Source: Flagellimonas amphidinii
GTDB lineage: Bacteria; Bacteroidota; Bacteroidia; Flavobacteriales; Flavobacteriaceae
DNA: 64,000 nt
NCBI RefSeq assembly: GCF_013090115.1
Contig: NZ_JABFNN010000041.1
Coordinates: 46,719 to 110,718 of the forward strand
Direction: 5' to 3'
Part shown: positions 33,733 to 43,284 of the stretch, piece by piece
Numbering within the stretch: position 1 is the stretch's first letter
Layout: the number at the start of each line of letters is the position of its first letter
The notes under the pieces: model-generated
What the model saw: only the letters and a program-made list of their open reading frames with translations
Databases searched by the model: none
Told to the model about the DNA's origin: nothing
Position numbers and translations under genes: made by a program

Positions 33733-36171
33733 TTAAAATTTCACTATTCTCAGTTTAGTGTCTTTCGATGTGGCATCAGGAACATAAACAAATAATCTTC
33801 CATCCATATACTTATATCCGCTACTATTTTCGTAGGATTTTTTTGATTCATTCAATGGTTTGCCATTTAAATAAACCTCATTAGGCGGTATTGTTAATTG
33901 CATTTCAACCGTATATGATCTATTTCCGATTTTAAAGCTTCCTTTTGGTTTATCAATATTTACTTCGATGATATTTTCACCATCTAACTTTGTGGTAATC
34001 TGCGTTATCGCATACACCTCTTTTGTGGCATATTGATTAGAGATTCCATCATCATCGTACAATTCAAAATTACCGTCACCACCATCATAAATATTCAAAT
34101 TGATATGATTTACAACACTTTTATCAACATACTGCACTACCCTCTGAGTGGGTATAATGGCTCCAACTTTAACAAAAATGGGCATAATATCTGCAGGACA
34201 TAATACGCTGATAAACTGTTGACCATCATATTGTTTTCCATTCCAAAAATCCACCCACTTTCCTTTTGGTAAATAAACGACCCTAGTTTTGGCCCCTTTG
34301 GTCGTTACCGGGCACACCATAAGGTTGTCCCCAAACATGTACTGATCAGTGATATTATAGGCATTTTGGTCTTCTTCATTATCCATCACCAAAGCTCTCA
34401 TCAATGGCTTTCCCAATTTATACTGTTGGTATGCAGAACTGTAGATATAAGGTAGAAGTCGATATCTCAACTCGTCATATTTAACAAAATTTGAAAGTGC
34501 CTCATCTCCATAGCTCCATGGTTCTTTATAATTAGGATGTTCCATACCAAATAAGTGTGCAACCGGGCTAAGCATTCCAAATTGTACCCAACGCATATAT
34601 AACTCAGGGTCAGCAACATGCTCAAAACCGCCCATGCAGTGACCCCAGTACCCTACTCCAGACAATCCTATGTTGATCCCTGCAAGAATAACAGGCTCAA
34701 AATACTGCCATTCGCTGGGCCAATCGCCTGCAAAAATGTAAGGATATCTTTGAATTCCAGCATACCCTTCTCGTGTAAGGTTCAATCCGCGCATTTGGTT
34801 GTATTCTGAAAATTTGAGGTAGGGAGCTTTGGCGTATGCCAATGGAAATAAATTGTGCATAGGTATAATATCTTCTCCTTGTGGTCCAGTTTTATCACTT
34901 TCATTGGCCTTATGCCCAAAGGCACTACCTTCATCTGTTTTTAAGAACATCGCTCCCTGATCTGCAACCTTCTTTACTCCATTGTTCCACCACCAATCAA
35001 CAGAAGCATCATCAAAAAAGTTTACAAATTCTCCTTTTCCATTACTTTCAGGATAAACATAGTTGAGCTCACGGGCCTTGTCCAACAGACGCATTGTTTT
35101 ACCATTATCGAACCTAGGCCTGAGGTGTAGTCCAACCATATTAAAGTTTAGGGCATATAAGCTATCGAACATTGCTTTTGGATCGCCAAATGTCTGCCGC
35201 CACTCAAAAGATGTAGCCCCTTTACCTCCATTTTCTCCAAAAATTCTCCATGTACTGTCCAAGTGCAAAACATCTACAGGAATTTTCATTTTCCTGAACT
35301 TTTTTGCCAAATTCACTACATATTGGTCTGATGTTTCTTCTTCATGACCCCAAGTCCCCCCACTATAAGTGCCCACATGTAATCCATGGGCAAATTTTGG
35401 CAACAATGGAGATTTACCTGTTAAGTTGGTATAACCATCAATTATGTCAGTAAATGATGGGCCATAGATAAAATAATAATCTAACTCTCCTCCTTCGGCA
35501 TCAAAAGTGTACTGGTTATTTGAGCTATGCCCCATATCCCAATTTGTTGGATGAGCTGTATGATAGAACACCCCATACCCTCGGGTACTCATAAAAAATG
35601 GAATTGGGCTATAATTGGCCTCAAGAATATTGTAAGCGCCAACAATGTGGGGCAATCCCTGGCCTCTCCCCACATTTAATCTTGTCTTTTTTCCTCGACA
35701 ATCCAACCCATCCATCCTTTCACCAAGACCAAAAAAATGTTCGCCTGGAAAAAGCTTCTTTACAGACCCTACGGTTTTATTATTTTTAAAACTACCTGTT
35801 ATCTCCTCAGAAAGCACCTTTCCATCAGATCCTTCAATTGCAATAGTAAAAGGTGTTTTATTCAGTACTACTGTTAATTGACTTGTTTTAAGCCGAATCT
35901 TATCTAGGTTTTCTGTTTTTTCAAAGTCTACCTTTGGCCAATTGTAATTAACAACCATGTAATCCTCTTCTGGAAGAAATTCTGCCCCCCAACTGGCCCT
36001 AAAACGTAACGCTTTGCTAGTGCATAGCTCTAACAACACCTTGCCAGAAGTGGTTTCAATTAACAACTCATTATCTTCTATTTGCTTTATATTTTTAAAA
36101 TCTCCTAATGATTGTTGAGACAATAACAGTTTAAAAGTGAATAGGAAAAGTAAACAAACTAATTTTTTCAT
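33733..36171 (-). CDS. Glycoside hydrolase family 31
   Basis: Exported alpha-glycosidase of 812 residues (signal LLFLFTFKLLLSQ). The N-terminal beta-sandwich contains HFFGLGERMDGL. The TIM barrel carries PKFAHGLHVGTYSGGTWGHEEE, VDVLHLDSTW, and the catalytic nucleophile Asp in AMFLKTDEGSAFG. The RYPYIFAGDWPSEWQYF block contains the Asp candidate for acid/base, and C-terminal beta-sandwich domains include YMFGDNLMVCPV. The family covers alpha-glucosidases, xylosidases and galactosidases; specificity is not evident. It is a single-gene unit between SusC and the divergent PL22 operon, driven by site D1. Confidence 0.93.
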   Translation of the reverse strand: MKKLVCLLFLFTFKLLLSQQSLGDFKNIKQIEDNELLIETTSGKVLLELCTSKALRFRASWGAEFLPEEDYMVVNYNWPKVDFEKTENLDKIRLKTSQLTVVLNKTPFTIAIEGSDGKVLSEEITGSFKNNKTVGSVKKLFPGEHFFGLGERMDGLDCRGKKTRLNVGRGQGLPHIVGAYNILEANYSPIPFFMSTRGYGVFYHTAHPTNWDMGHSSNNQYTFDAEGGELDYYFIYGPSFTDIIDGYTNLTGKSPLLPKFAHGLHVGTYSGGTWGHEEETSDQYVVNLAKKFRKMKIPVDVLHLDSTWRIFGENGGKGATSFEWRQTFGDPKAMFDSLYALNFNMVGLHLRPRFDNGKTMRLLDKARELNYVYPESNGKGEFVNFFDDASVDWWWNNGVKKVADQGAMFLKTDEGSAFGHKANESDKTGPQGEDIIPMHNLFPLAYAKAPYLKFSEYNQMRGLNLTREGYAGIQRYPYIFAGDWPSEWQYFEPVILAGINIGLSGVGYWGHCMGGFEHVADPELYMRWVQFGMLSPVAHLFGMEHPNYKEPWSYGDEALSNFVKYDELRYRLLPYIYSSAYQQYKLGKPLMRALVMDNEEDQNAYNITDQYMFGDNLMVCPVTTKGAKTRVVYLPKGKWVDFWNGKQYDGQQFISVLCPADIMPIFVKVGAIIPTQRVVQYVDKSVVNHINLNIYDGGDGNFELYDDDGISNQYATKEVYAITQITTKLDGENIIEVNIDKPKGSFKIGNRSYTVEMQLTIPPNEVYLNGKPLNESKKSYENSSGYKYMDGRLFVYVPDATSKDTKLRIVKF

Positions 36172-36190
36172 GGATATATTTTTGTTTCAA

Positions 36191-36225
36191 GCAAATTAGG
36201 GTTTTAACGATATAACACTATCCTG
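36191..36225 (-). promoter_or_regulatory. Regulon site D1: promoter of GH31
   Basis: On the minus strand CAGGATAG (36225-36218) is followed after exactly 19 nt by TAATTTGC (36198-36191), about 19 nt before the GH31 ATG. The upstream copy of the 10-bp-period repeat (CCATATGG) is degenerate here, so this may be the weakest of the five sites. Confidence 0.55.
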
Positions 36226-36253
36226 TTCCATATGGGTATTGCATTGGTTTTCG

Positions 36254-36298
36254 CAGGACGCCACAGGACACTCTTTATTAGCCTACCTGTTATATTTG
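36254..36298 (+). promoter_or_regulatory. Regulon site D2: operator and promoter of the PL22-GH106 operon
   Basis: CAGGACGC (36254-36261), CA, CAGGACAC (36264-36271), then exactly 19 nt to TATATTTG (36291-36298), a perfect TAnnTTTG box. The ATG at 36318 follows after 19 nt. This is the clearest example of the module because the -7 box is consensus. Confidence 0.75.
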
Positions 36299-36317
36299 AC
36301 TGTAATCAAATTTCCTT

Positions 36318-37589
36318 ATGCGATATAAAATCAACACCAAAACCCTGGCATATTCTGTTTGCACCATTTTGTTAACCATAGTGGCATGTAAAAAAACCAA
36401 AGAAGAAAAACATAAGGAAGCAAAAGTCTCTTATCCAATTCTAGAGACAGGGTTGGGCAAAACAATGCCCAAAATCTGGATTGATAAACATACTGGGCAT
36501 AAAATCACAAGATTAACTGACTCTGAAAAAGGTGGGCGTAGTTTTTATTTTCATAATAGACCATTTTTACCTGCTCAAAATCAAAAAGGCTGGTTAATGG
36601 TTTTTTATGCCCCTGATAGTTTAGGAAATCAATTACACACTTTAAACCTTAATACTGGGAAAATAAATCAAATCACCTTTGGTGAAGGTAGAAAACGCGG
36701 TGAAATTATTGGGCAAAAATCAAGAAAAGCATTCTATATGGTTAAAGACAGTATTTTTTCTGTGGATATTGACAAAAAAACAACTAGGTTCATCGCAAAA
36801 TTCCCTTCACATGTCAAGGGGAGCATCACAACTTTAAACGCCTCAGAAAGTCTTTTGGGTGGAGCATTTATAGATAAAAAGGAAGAAGAAATACTTAAAA
36901 AACATCCTACAAAGCGTAGTTACTTTGAACGTATTTACGAAGCTAAACTTGAGCGCAGTTTAATCACTATGGATGTTGAAACAGGGAGTACTGATGTGAT
37001 TTTGACCGAAAACGCTTGGCTCAACCATATTCAATTTTCACCCACCGACCCCAAGATCCTTATGTATTGCCATGAAGGCCCTTGGCACAAAGTGGACCGT
37101 ATTTGGAACATTGATATAGAGACGAAGGAGAACAAATTAATGCACAAAAGAACTATTCATAGGGAAATTGCAGGTCACGAATATTTTAGTCCCGATGGAA
37201 AAACAATTTGGTACGATTTGCAAATTCCCAGAGGAGAGACTTTTCATCTGGCTGGTCGTTCAGTGCATTCTGACAGCACTATAAAATATAAGCTCAAAAG
37301 GGATGAATGGTCTATCCATTTCAACAGTTCTCCAGATCAAAAAACCTTTGCTGGTGATGGAGGTGATTCAACCCAAGTGGCACGAGCAAAAAATGGTATG
37401 TGGTTATATCATTTCAAGCCTGTAACTGATAGTCTTCAATCTGTAAAACTAGTAAACATGAAACATCATGATTACGAACTGGAACCCAATGTCCATTTTA
37501 CACCAGATGGAAGACAAGTGATTTTTAGGGCCAATTTTGAAGGAAAGACACACATCTATGCAGTCGATTTAAAAAAGTACCATGATTAG
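36318..37589 (+). CDS. Oligogalacturonate-lyase-like (PL22-type) beta-propeller lipoprotein
   Basis: Lipoprotein (LLTIVACKK) of 423 residues with WD-like/TolB-like propeller repeats: GHKITRLTDSEKGGRSFYFHNRPF, LHTLNLNTGKINQITFGEG, LNHIQFSPTDPKILMYCHEGPWHKVDRIWNID, AGHEYFSPDGKTIWYDLQ, and PNVHFTPDGRQVIFRAN. These match the oligogalacturonide lyase fold, in which conserved His residues and a metal act on the uronic acid. Family members yield the unsaturated monosaccharide from short oligogalacturonides. Its stop overlaps the next start by 8 nt (ATGATTAG). The lipoprotein form is unlike cytoplasmic enterobacterial Ogl, so the substrate may differ. Confidence 0.8.
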   Translation: MRYKINTKTLAYSVCTILLTIVACKKTKEEKHKEAKVSYPILETGLGKTMPKIWIDKHTGHKITRLTDSEKGGRSFYFHNRPFLPAQNQKGWLMVFYAPDSLGNQLHTLNLNTGKINQITFGEGRKRGEIIGQKSRKAFYMVKDSIFSVDIDKKTTRFIAKFPSHVKGSITTLNASESLLGGAFIDKKEEEILKKHPTKRSYFERIYEAKLERSLITMDVETGSTDVILTENAWLNHIQFSPTDPKILMYCHEGPWHKVDRIWNIDIETKENKLMHKRTIHREIAGHEYFSPDGKTIWYDLQIPRGETFHLAGRSVHSDSTIKYKLKRDEWSIHFNSSPDQKTFAGDGGDSTQVARAKNGMWLYHFKPVTDSLQSVKLVNMKHHDYELEPNVHFTPDGRQVIFRANFEGKTHIYAVDLKKYHD

Positions 37590-40308
37590 GACTTTAGATG
37601 CCATATTATTCACAGGAATGTTTGTTTTACTTGGTTCGTGCAAAAGTGAGTTCCAAAAAAAGGAAGCAGCAGTATGGCCAAAAACAACCAACTCAACAAA
37701 GCCTTGGACACGTTGGTGGTGGATGGGGAATTCTTTGGACAAGGAAAATTTGACCCAACATTTGGTGAGATTTAAAAATGCAGGTTTAGGAGGAGTTGAG
37801 ATTGAGCCTATCTATGGTATTCAGGGTCTGGAGGACAAGGAAATCGATTTTCTCTCCCAAAAATGGGTGGAAATGTTAACACATACTATTCGTACTGCCG
37901 ATAGCCTTAATCTCGGCGTAGACCTTACCCTCGGCACCGGCTGGCCCTATGGCGGCCCTCATGTTTCTGTTCATGATGCCGCGACAAAACTGGTGGTAGA
38001 TTCTTATACAATCCCAAAAGGAAGTAGCATCAAACAACCTATGCTCCCCCAAAATCCCATGGAAAAAAATGCCATATTGAACCATGTACTTGCTTTTGGC
38101 AAGACTTCTGGTTATGAAAATATTACCTATCAGGTTAAAGACGGGGTTTTGAATTGGCAAGCAATGAACGATGCTTATACTCTGTATGCCATTTATACCG
38201 GTAAAACTGGACAAAAAGTAAAACGTGCCGCACCGGGCGGTGCAGGCTTCACCTTGGATCATTATTCCCGAAAAGCATTAATTGAATATCTTAAACCATT
38301 CAAAAAGGCCTTAGATACTTTGGCCTCAAAACCAAGAGCTGTTTTTAATGACAGTTATGAAGTATATGGCACCGATTTCACGCCAAACTTCTTTAAAGAA
38401 TTTGAACAGAAAAGGGGTTATGATCTACTTCCACATTTCAACAGATTGATGGATACAGTTCCATCCCCTTTGGGGAATAGAATCAAAAGTGATTACCGAG
38501 AAACCCTGAACGATCTGTTGCTGGAGGATTTTGACAAACCTTGGACAGACTGGGCCAATGAAAATGGTATGAAAAGCAGGTTACAGGCGCATGGTTCCCC
38601 AGGAAATTTAATCGATCTCTATGCCTCGGCAGACATTCCAGAATGTGAAACTTTTGGCTCCATGCCCTATCCCATCAAAGGATTCAGAAGGCTGCCCGAA
38701 AACATACGGGAAGGCGATGCCGACCCCATAATGCTGAAGTTCTCCTCGTCAGCAGCACATGTGGCCAATAGGCCCTTGGTATCCTCAGAAACCTTTACAT
38801 GGCTCCGCGACCATTTTAAAACGGCACTCTCGCAGTGCAAACCCGAAGTGGAAGACCTTTTCCTTAATGGCATAAACCACATTTTTCTTCACGGATCCAC
38901 CTATTCGCCAAAAGAAGCTGCATGGCCTGGTTGGAAATTCTACGCATCGGTCAATTTTAATCCCAACAACACCATTTGGAAAGATGCTCCATCCCTTTTT
39001 GAATATATTACAAGGTGCCAATCGTTCTTGCAATTGGGAAAACCGGACAACGAACTGTTGCTCTATTGGCCCATTTATGATGTTTGGAACAAGGACTTGC
39101 CCCTATTCTTTCAGTTTAAGATCCATTCCCTGGACGAATGGCTTACAGATTCACCATTTTATGAACTTTCCAAAAATTTGCAACAAAGAGGATGGTCCAC
39201 AGATTTTATTTCGGACAGGATTCTACAAAATGTGACTGTTGAAAATGGCCTTATCCAATTGCCCGGCGGAAATTATAAAGGCTTAGTAGTGCCAAGTTGC
39301 GATATGATGCCACTACCCACATTAAAAAAATTAATTGCCTTAAAAAAAGAAGGGGCAAACATCATTTTTAATGGGGTTCCAAAATCGGTTCCTGGTTTTT
39401 CTGATTTTGAGGAGTTGAACAAAGAGCTTAATGCCGTAATCAATGAAAATGGTCTCGCTTCAGAAATCGTTACTGACGTTCCAAAAAAGTTGGAATCATT
39501 GCAAATTCTCCCTGAAGAATTGGCTTCAACTGGGCTAAAATTCATTAGAAGAGATAATGGTGGTTCCAAAATATATTATCTGGTCAATCATACCGCAAAA
39601 GACTTTGATGATTATGTTCTTCTAAATGGTGAGTTAGAAAATGCAGTCATATTCAACCCGATGGATGGTCGTAAGGGAAAGGCGAAAATCCGTAAGGAAA
39701 ACAGCAGCACATACATTCGTCTACAGATCCCTTCTGGGGGTTCCTTGATCGTGAATACAAACGTGAACAGTGATGCCCCATGGAAATACAATACTCCTGC
39801 CAATGCCCCCATCACCCTTTCGGGTAAATGGAGCGTCACTTTTTTGAAAGGCGGTCCAAAACTTCCCAAAGAACAAAAAATCAGCGATTTAGTATCATGG
39901 ACCGAATTTGACGAGGATGCCTCAAACTTTTCAGGAACGGCTACATATGTAATTGAATTTATGATTGATTCTACGGATGGCAATACATGGCGAATTGATC
40001 TGGGTGATGTTCGCGAAAGTGCCAAAGTATGGCTAAACGGAACCTATCTCGGAACCGCATGGGCAAATCCCTTTCAACTGGTGGCAAAGAATGTGCAAAA
40101 GGGCAAGAACACTTTAAAGGTTGAGGTCACCAATCTGCCCGCCAATAGAATCAGAGCCAAAGAACTCAGAGGGGAAAAGTGGCAGATTTTTAAGGAAATC
40201 AATATGGTCAACAAAGACTATGTCCCTTTTGATGCCACACAGTGGAATCCTTTGCCATCTGGATTGTTGGGCCCCGTTACATTAACCAAACTAAAAATAG
40301 AAAACTAA
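37582..40308 (+). CDS. GH106-like alpha-L-rhamnosidase lipoprotein
   Basis: Lipoprotein (FVLLGSC) of 908 residues. It begins with the family hallmark WTRWWWMGNSLDKENLTQHLVRFKNAGLGGVEIEPIYG, then DLTLGTGWPYGGPHV and FNDSYEVYGTDFTPNFFKEFEQKRGYDL of the catalytic barrel, then SSETFTWLRDHFKT. The C-terminal galactose-binding-like domain reads WRIDLGDVRESAKVWLNGTYLGTAWANPFQL. GH106 removes alpha-L-rhamnose from rhamnogalacturonan or related glycans, which fits the downstream rhamnose pathway. Coupled to PL22 by overlap and to GH105 by a 2-nt gap. Confidence 0.9.
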   Translation: MIRTLDAILFTGMFVLLGSCKSEFQKKEAAVWPKTTNSTKPWTRWWWMGNSLDKENLTQHLVRFKNAGLGGVEIEPIYGIQGLEDKEIDFLSQKWVEMLTHTIRTADSLNLGVDLTLGTGWPYGGPHVSVHDAATKLVVDSYTIPKGSSIKQPMLPQNPMEKNAILNHVLAFGKTSGYENITYQVKDGVLNWQAMNDAYTLYAIYTGKTGQKVKRAAPGGAGFTLDHYSRKALIEYLKPFKKALDTLASKPRAVFNDSYEVYGTDFTPNFFKEFEQKRGYDLLPHFNRLMDTVPSPLGNRIKSDYRETLNDLLLEDFDKPWTDWANENGMKSRLQAHGSPGNLIDLYASADIPECETFGSMPYPIKGFRRLPENIREGDADPIMLKFSSSAAHVANRPLVSSETFTWLRDHFKTALSQCKPEVEDLFLNGINHIFLHGSTYSPKEAAWPGWKFYASVNFNPNNTIWKDAPSLFEYITRCQSFLQLGKPDNELLLYWPIYDVWNKDLPLFFQFKIHSLDEWLTDSPFYELSKNLQQRGWSTDFISDRILQNVTVENGLIQLPGGNYKGLVVPSCDMMPLPTLKKLIALKKEGANIIFNGVPKSVPGFSDFEELNKELNAVINENGLASEIVTDVPKKLESLQILPEELASTGLKFIRRDNGGSKIYYLVNHTAKDFDDYVLLNGELENAVIFNPMDGRKGKAKIRKENSSTYIRLQIPSGGSLIVNTNVNSDAPWKYNTPANAPITLSGKWSVTFLKGGPKLPKEQKISDLVSWTEFDEDASNFSGTATYVIEFMIDSTDGNTWRIDLGDVRESAKVWLNGTYLGTAWANPFQLVAKNVQKGKNTLKVEVTNLPANRIRAKELRGEKWQIFKEINMVNKDYVPFDATQWNPLPSGLLGPVTLTKLKIEN

Positions 40309-40310
40309 AA

Positions 40311-41426
40311 ATGAGACAATTAATATTTGTACTTCTTTTTTGTTCAACCTTACCAATAGTAAGCTCACAAGAAATTGATAAAAAAGACGTGCTGAACACA
40401 ATGATATTAGCCAACGATTATTTTATGAATAAATGGCAAGATGTGGGCAAGACCATCATCACTAACAAAGAGCGACCCAGCAATATTTGGACGCGTGGTG
40501 TGTACTATGAAGGATTGATGGCATTGTACAGCATATGGCCCAAAGAAGAATATTATGCCTATGCCCTAGATTGGGCCAATTTTCACAAATGGGGATTTAG
40601 GTACGACACGGCCAATAGAAATGCCGATGATTATTGTGCTGCCCAGACCTATATTGACCTTTACAAATTGGAGCCACAACCCCACAAGTTGAGAAAGACC
40701 AAGGCAACAATGAATATGCTCCTTAACACTCCTCAATTGGATGATTGGTCATGGATCGATGCCATACAAATGGGTATGCCGGTTTTTGCAAAAATGGGCG
40801 TATTGGAATCTGACGAACGTTATTTTGAAAAAATGTACCAAATGTACATGTACACTCGAAACCAACATGGCGACAATGGACTATACAATCCAGTGGACGG
40901 ACTCTGGTGGCGCGATGCTGATTTTGACCCGCCCTACACCGAACCAAATGGTGAAGATTGTTATTGGAGTCGTGGAAACGGCTGGGTCATTGGAGCCTTG
41001 GCAAAAACTTTGTCAATAATTCCAGCTAATGCACTATATCGTGAACAATATATTTCCGATCTAAAAAGCATGGCGGAAGCTCTTGCAAAAATCCAACGAA
41101 AAGATGGTTTTTGGAACGTAAGCCTACATGACCCCAAAAATTATGGAGGAAAAGAGACTTCGGGAACGGCCCTCTTTACATACGCCATGGCCTATGGGGT
41201 GAACAATGATATCTTGGATAGGGATATCTATTTACCAATTATACAAAAGGCTTGGAATGCCATGGTAAAAGAGGCCTTGCATGAAAACGGATTTTTAGGA
41301 TATTTGCAATCGACAGGAAAAGAACCCAAGGACGGGCAACCGCTTTCGTATGACAAGATTCCCGATTTTGAAGACTACGGTCTGGGTTGTTTTTTATTGG
41401 CAGGATGTGAAGTTTATAAACTATAG
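40311..41426 (+). CDS. GH105-type unsaturated rhamnogalacturonyl hydrolase (YteR/RhiN-like)
   Basis: Exported enzyme of about 371 residues. The start at 40311 is chosen because it is 2 nt after the GH106 stop and opens a signal peptide (MRQLIFVLLFCSTLPIVSSQ); the frame reaches back 23 codons into GH106. Motifs of the (alpha/alpha)6 barrel: TRGVYYEGLMALYSIWP, NADDYCAAQTYIDLY, DDWSWIDAIQMGMPVFAKMG, YWSRGNGWVIGALAKTL, and ETSGTALFTYAMAYG. It removes unsaturated galacturonic acid from rhamnogalacturonan lyase products. Sequence is only distantly similar to the other GH88/105 member at 27488-28870, so the two may act on different oligomers. Confidence 0.9.
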   Translation: MRQLIFVLLFCSTLPIVSSQEIDKKDVLNTMILANDYFMNKWQDVGKTIITNKERPSNIWTRGVYYEGLMALYSIWPKEEYYAYALDWANFHKWGFRYDTANRNADDYCAAQTYIDLYKLEPQPHKLRKTKATMNMLLNTPQLDDWSWIDAIQMGMPVFAKMGVLESDERYFEKMYQMYMYTRNQHGDNGLYNPVDGLWWRDADFDPPYTEPNGEDCYWSRGNGWVIGALAKTLSIIPANALYREQYISDLKSMAEALAKIQRKDGFWNVSLHDPKNYGGKETSGTALFTYAMAYGVNNDILDRDIYLPIIQKAWNAMVKEALHENGFLGYLQSTGKEPKDGQPLSYDKIPDFEDYGLGCFLLAGCEVYKL

Positions 41427-41446
41427 AATTCATCTAAATATTTCAA

Positions 41447-43237
41447 TTGATTAAAAAACTGTTACTTTTTACAATATTGTCAGTTCCAATACTGGCTTTG
41501 GCCCAAAATTCCATTAAGCTTTGGCCCAATGGTACGCCTAGTACTAAAAATGACAAAAATTATATTGAGGAAACCCAATATGATACCATGGGCAATATTC
41601 GGGGGTATAGCAAAATCAGTGAAGCTGTTCTTACAGTCTTTCCTGCACCGCAAGAAATAGCAAATGGCACTTCGGTGGTCATTTGTCCTGGGGGCGGTTA
41701 TTCCCATCTGGCCATAAATAAAGAAGGGTATAAAGTGGCCCGTTGGTTGAACTCGTTGGGCATAACTGCTTTTGTGCTTAAATACAGAATGCCCAGTGAT
41801 AAGGTAATGAAAAACAAGACCATCGGTCCGCTACAAGATGTGCAAGAAGCCGTTCGAATGGTCAGGGCCCATTCCGACACTTATACCATCTCCCCTGACA
41901 AAATCGGCATTCTGGGCTTTTCCGCAGGGGGTCATCTAGCATCTACCTTGAGTACCCATTTTAATGATACCGTGTATTCCAGTAGCTATGACGTGAGTGC
42001 GCGCCCCGATTTTTCCATTCTTATTTACCCTGTGGTGACCCTAAAAGACGATTATACCCATCAAGGTTCCAAAAAAAACCTACTGGGGGAGTATCCTTCC
42101 GAAGCGGACATCAAAAAATTTTCCAACGAACTACAGGTCTCCAAAGATACTCCGGCCACTTTTTTAGTACATGCCACAGACGATAGGGCCGTTCCAGTTG
42201 AAAATAGCATTCAATACTATCATGCTTTAAAAGATAATGGGGTAAAGGCTGAACTTCACTTATATGAAGATGGCGGTCACGGGTTTGGTTTGGGAACCCA
42301 AGGAACCCACACAGAATGGCCCAAAGCCTGTGAAAATTGGTTGAAACAGCACAATTTCATCCAAAAAAAAGAGGCGTATCTATTCTCTTATTTTAAAGAT
42401 AATGGACAGGATGGGCTGCATTTGGCCTACAGTTTGGACGGTCTAAAATGGAAAAGTCTGAATAACGACAAATCCTTTTTGCGACCCATTGTGGGTAAGG
42501 ACAGCCTTATGCGCGACCCTTGTATCATACGTGGTCCCAAAGGACTGTTCCATATGGTCTGGACGGTAAGTTGGACCGATAAGGGCATAGGATACGCACA
42601 TTCCAAAGACTTGGTGAACTGGAGCGAACAAAAATTTATTCCCGTCATGGAAAAATTTGAAGGAACCCGGAACACATGGGCTCCTGAAATTACCTATGAC
42701 CCAAAGAGCCATGAGTATTTGATTTATTGGGCCTCTACCATTACGGGAAAATTTCCCGAGACACAATCCAAAATGGACAACGGCTACAACCACCGGATGT
42801 ACTACACCAAAACAAAGGATTTTAAAACTTTTGCGCCCACTAAGCTATTTTATGAGCCAGGCTTTAACGTTATAGATGCCACTTTGCAGCAACTCGAAGA
42901 CGGCTATGTAATGTTTTTAAAGGACGAAACCAGGGAACCTCCACAAAAAAATATAAGGACAGCGTTTGCTGAGAAAGCAGAAGGGCCTTATTCTGAGGCA
43001 AGTGCGCCAATCACTGGAGATTATTGGGCCGAGGGGCCTACGGCCATTAAAATAGGCAACCGATGGCTGGTCTATTTTGATAAGTATAGAAACCATAACT
43101 ACGGGGCGGTAGCTTCAAAAGACCTGAAACATTGGGAGGATATTTCCGATACGGTTTCCTTTCCCAAGGGATTTCGGCACGGAACGGTATTTAAGGTATC
43201 AGAATCATTTCTACTGCAACTGCAGACCAAAAAATAA
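41447..43237 (+). CDS. Esterase - GH43-like fusion enzyme
   Basis: Exported bifunctional protein of 596 residues. The start is TTG at 41447: no upstream ATG fits and the following residues form a good signal peptide (MIKKLLLFTILSVPILALAQ). Residues about 30-305 are an alpha/beta hydrolase of the acetyl-xylan/BD-FAE esterase type: VVICPGGGYSHLAINKEG oxyanion block, nucleophile Ser in GFSAGGH, Asp in HATDDRAVP, His in GGHGFG. Residues about 315-596 form a five-bladed GH43-like propeller: MRDPCIIRGPKGLFHMVWT, TWAPEITYDPKSHEYLIYWAS, and EGPTAIKIGNRWLVYFD. The two activities suggest deacylation coupled to side-chain glycoside removal. Last gene of the site D2 operon. Confidence 0.87.
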   Translation: MIKKLLLFTILSVPILALAQNSIKLWPNGTPSTKNDKNYIEETQYDTMGNIRGYSKISEAVLTVFPAPQEIANGTSVVICPGGGYSHLAINKEGYKVARWLNSLGITAFVLKYRMPSDKVMKNKTIGPLQDVQEAVRMVRAHSDTYTISPDKIGILGFSAGGHLASTLSTHFNDTVYSSSYDVSARPDFSILIYPVVTLKDDYTHQGSKKNLLGEYPSEADIKKFSNELQVSKDTPATFLVHATDDRAVPVENSIQYYHALKDNGVKAELHLYEDGGHGFGLGTQGTHTEWPKACENWLKQHNFIQKKEAYLFSYFKDNGQDGLHLAYSLDGLKWKSLNNDKSFLRPIVGKDSLMRDPCIIRGPKGLFHMVWTVSWTDKGIGYAHSKDLVNWSEQKFIPVMEKFEGTRNTWAPEITYDPKSHEYLIYWASTITGKFPETQSKMDNGYNHRMYYTKTKDFKTFAPTKLFYEPGFNVIDATLQQLEDGYVMFLKDETREPPQKNIRTAFAEKAEGPYSEASAPITGDYWAEGPTAIKIGNRWLVYFDKYRNHNYGAVASKDLKHWEDISDTVSFPKGFRHGTVFKVSESFLLQLQTKK

Positions 43238-43284
43238 CGTATTTCCCTTAAGGTTATTTGCTGAACCTATGTCTATAAAATCTC

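Noticed and set aside
36318..37589. Calling this a TolB or generic WD40 protein
   Set aside because: The combination of LTDSEKGG, CHEGPWHKVDRIW and GHEYFSPDGKTIWYD and the pectin-type neighbours fits oligogalacturonate lyase better.
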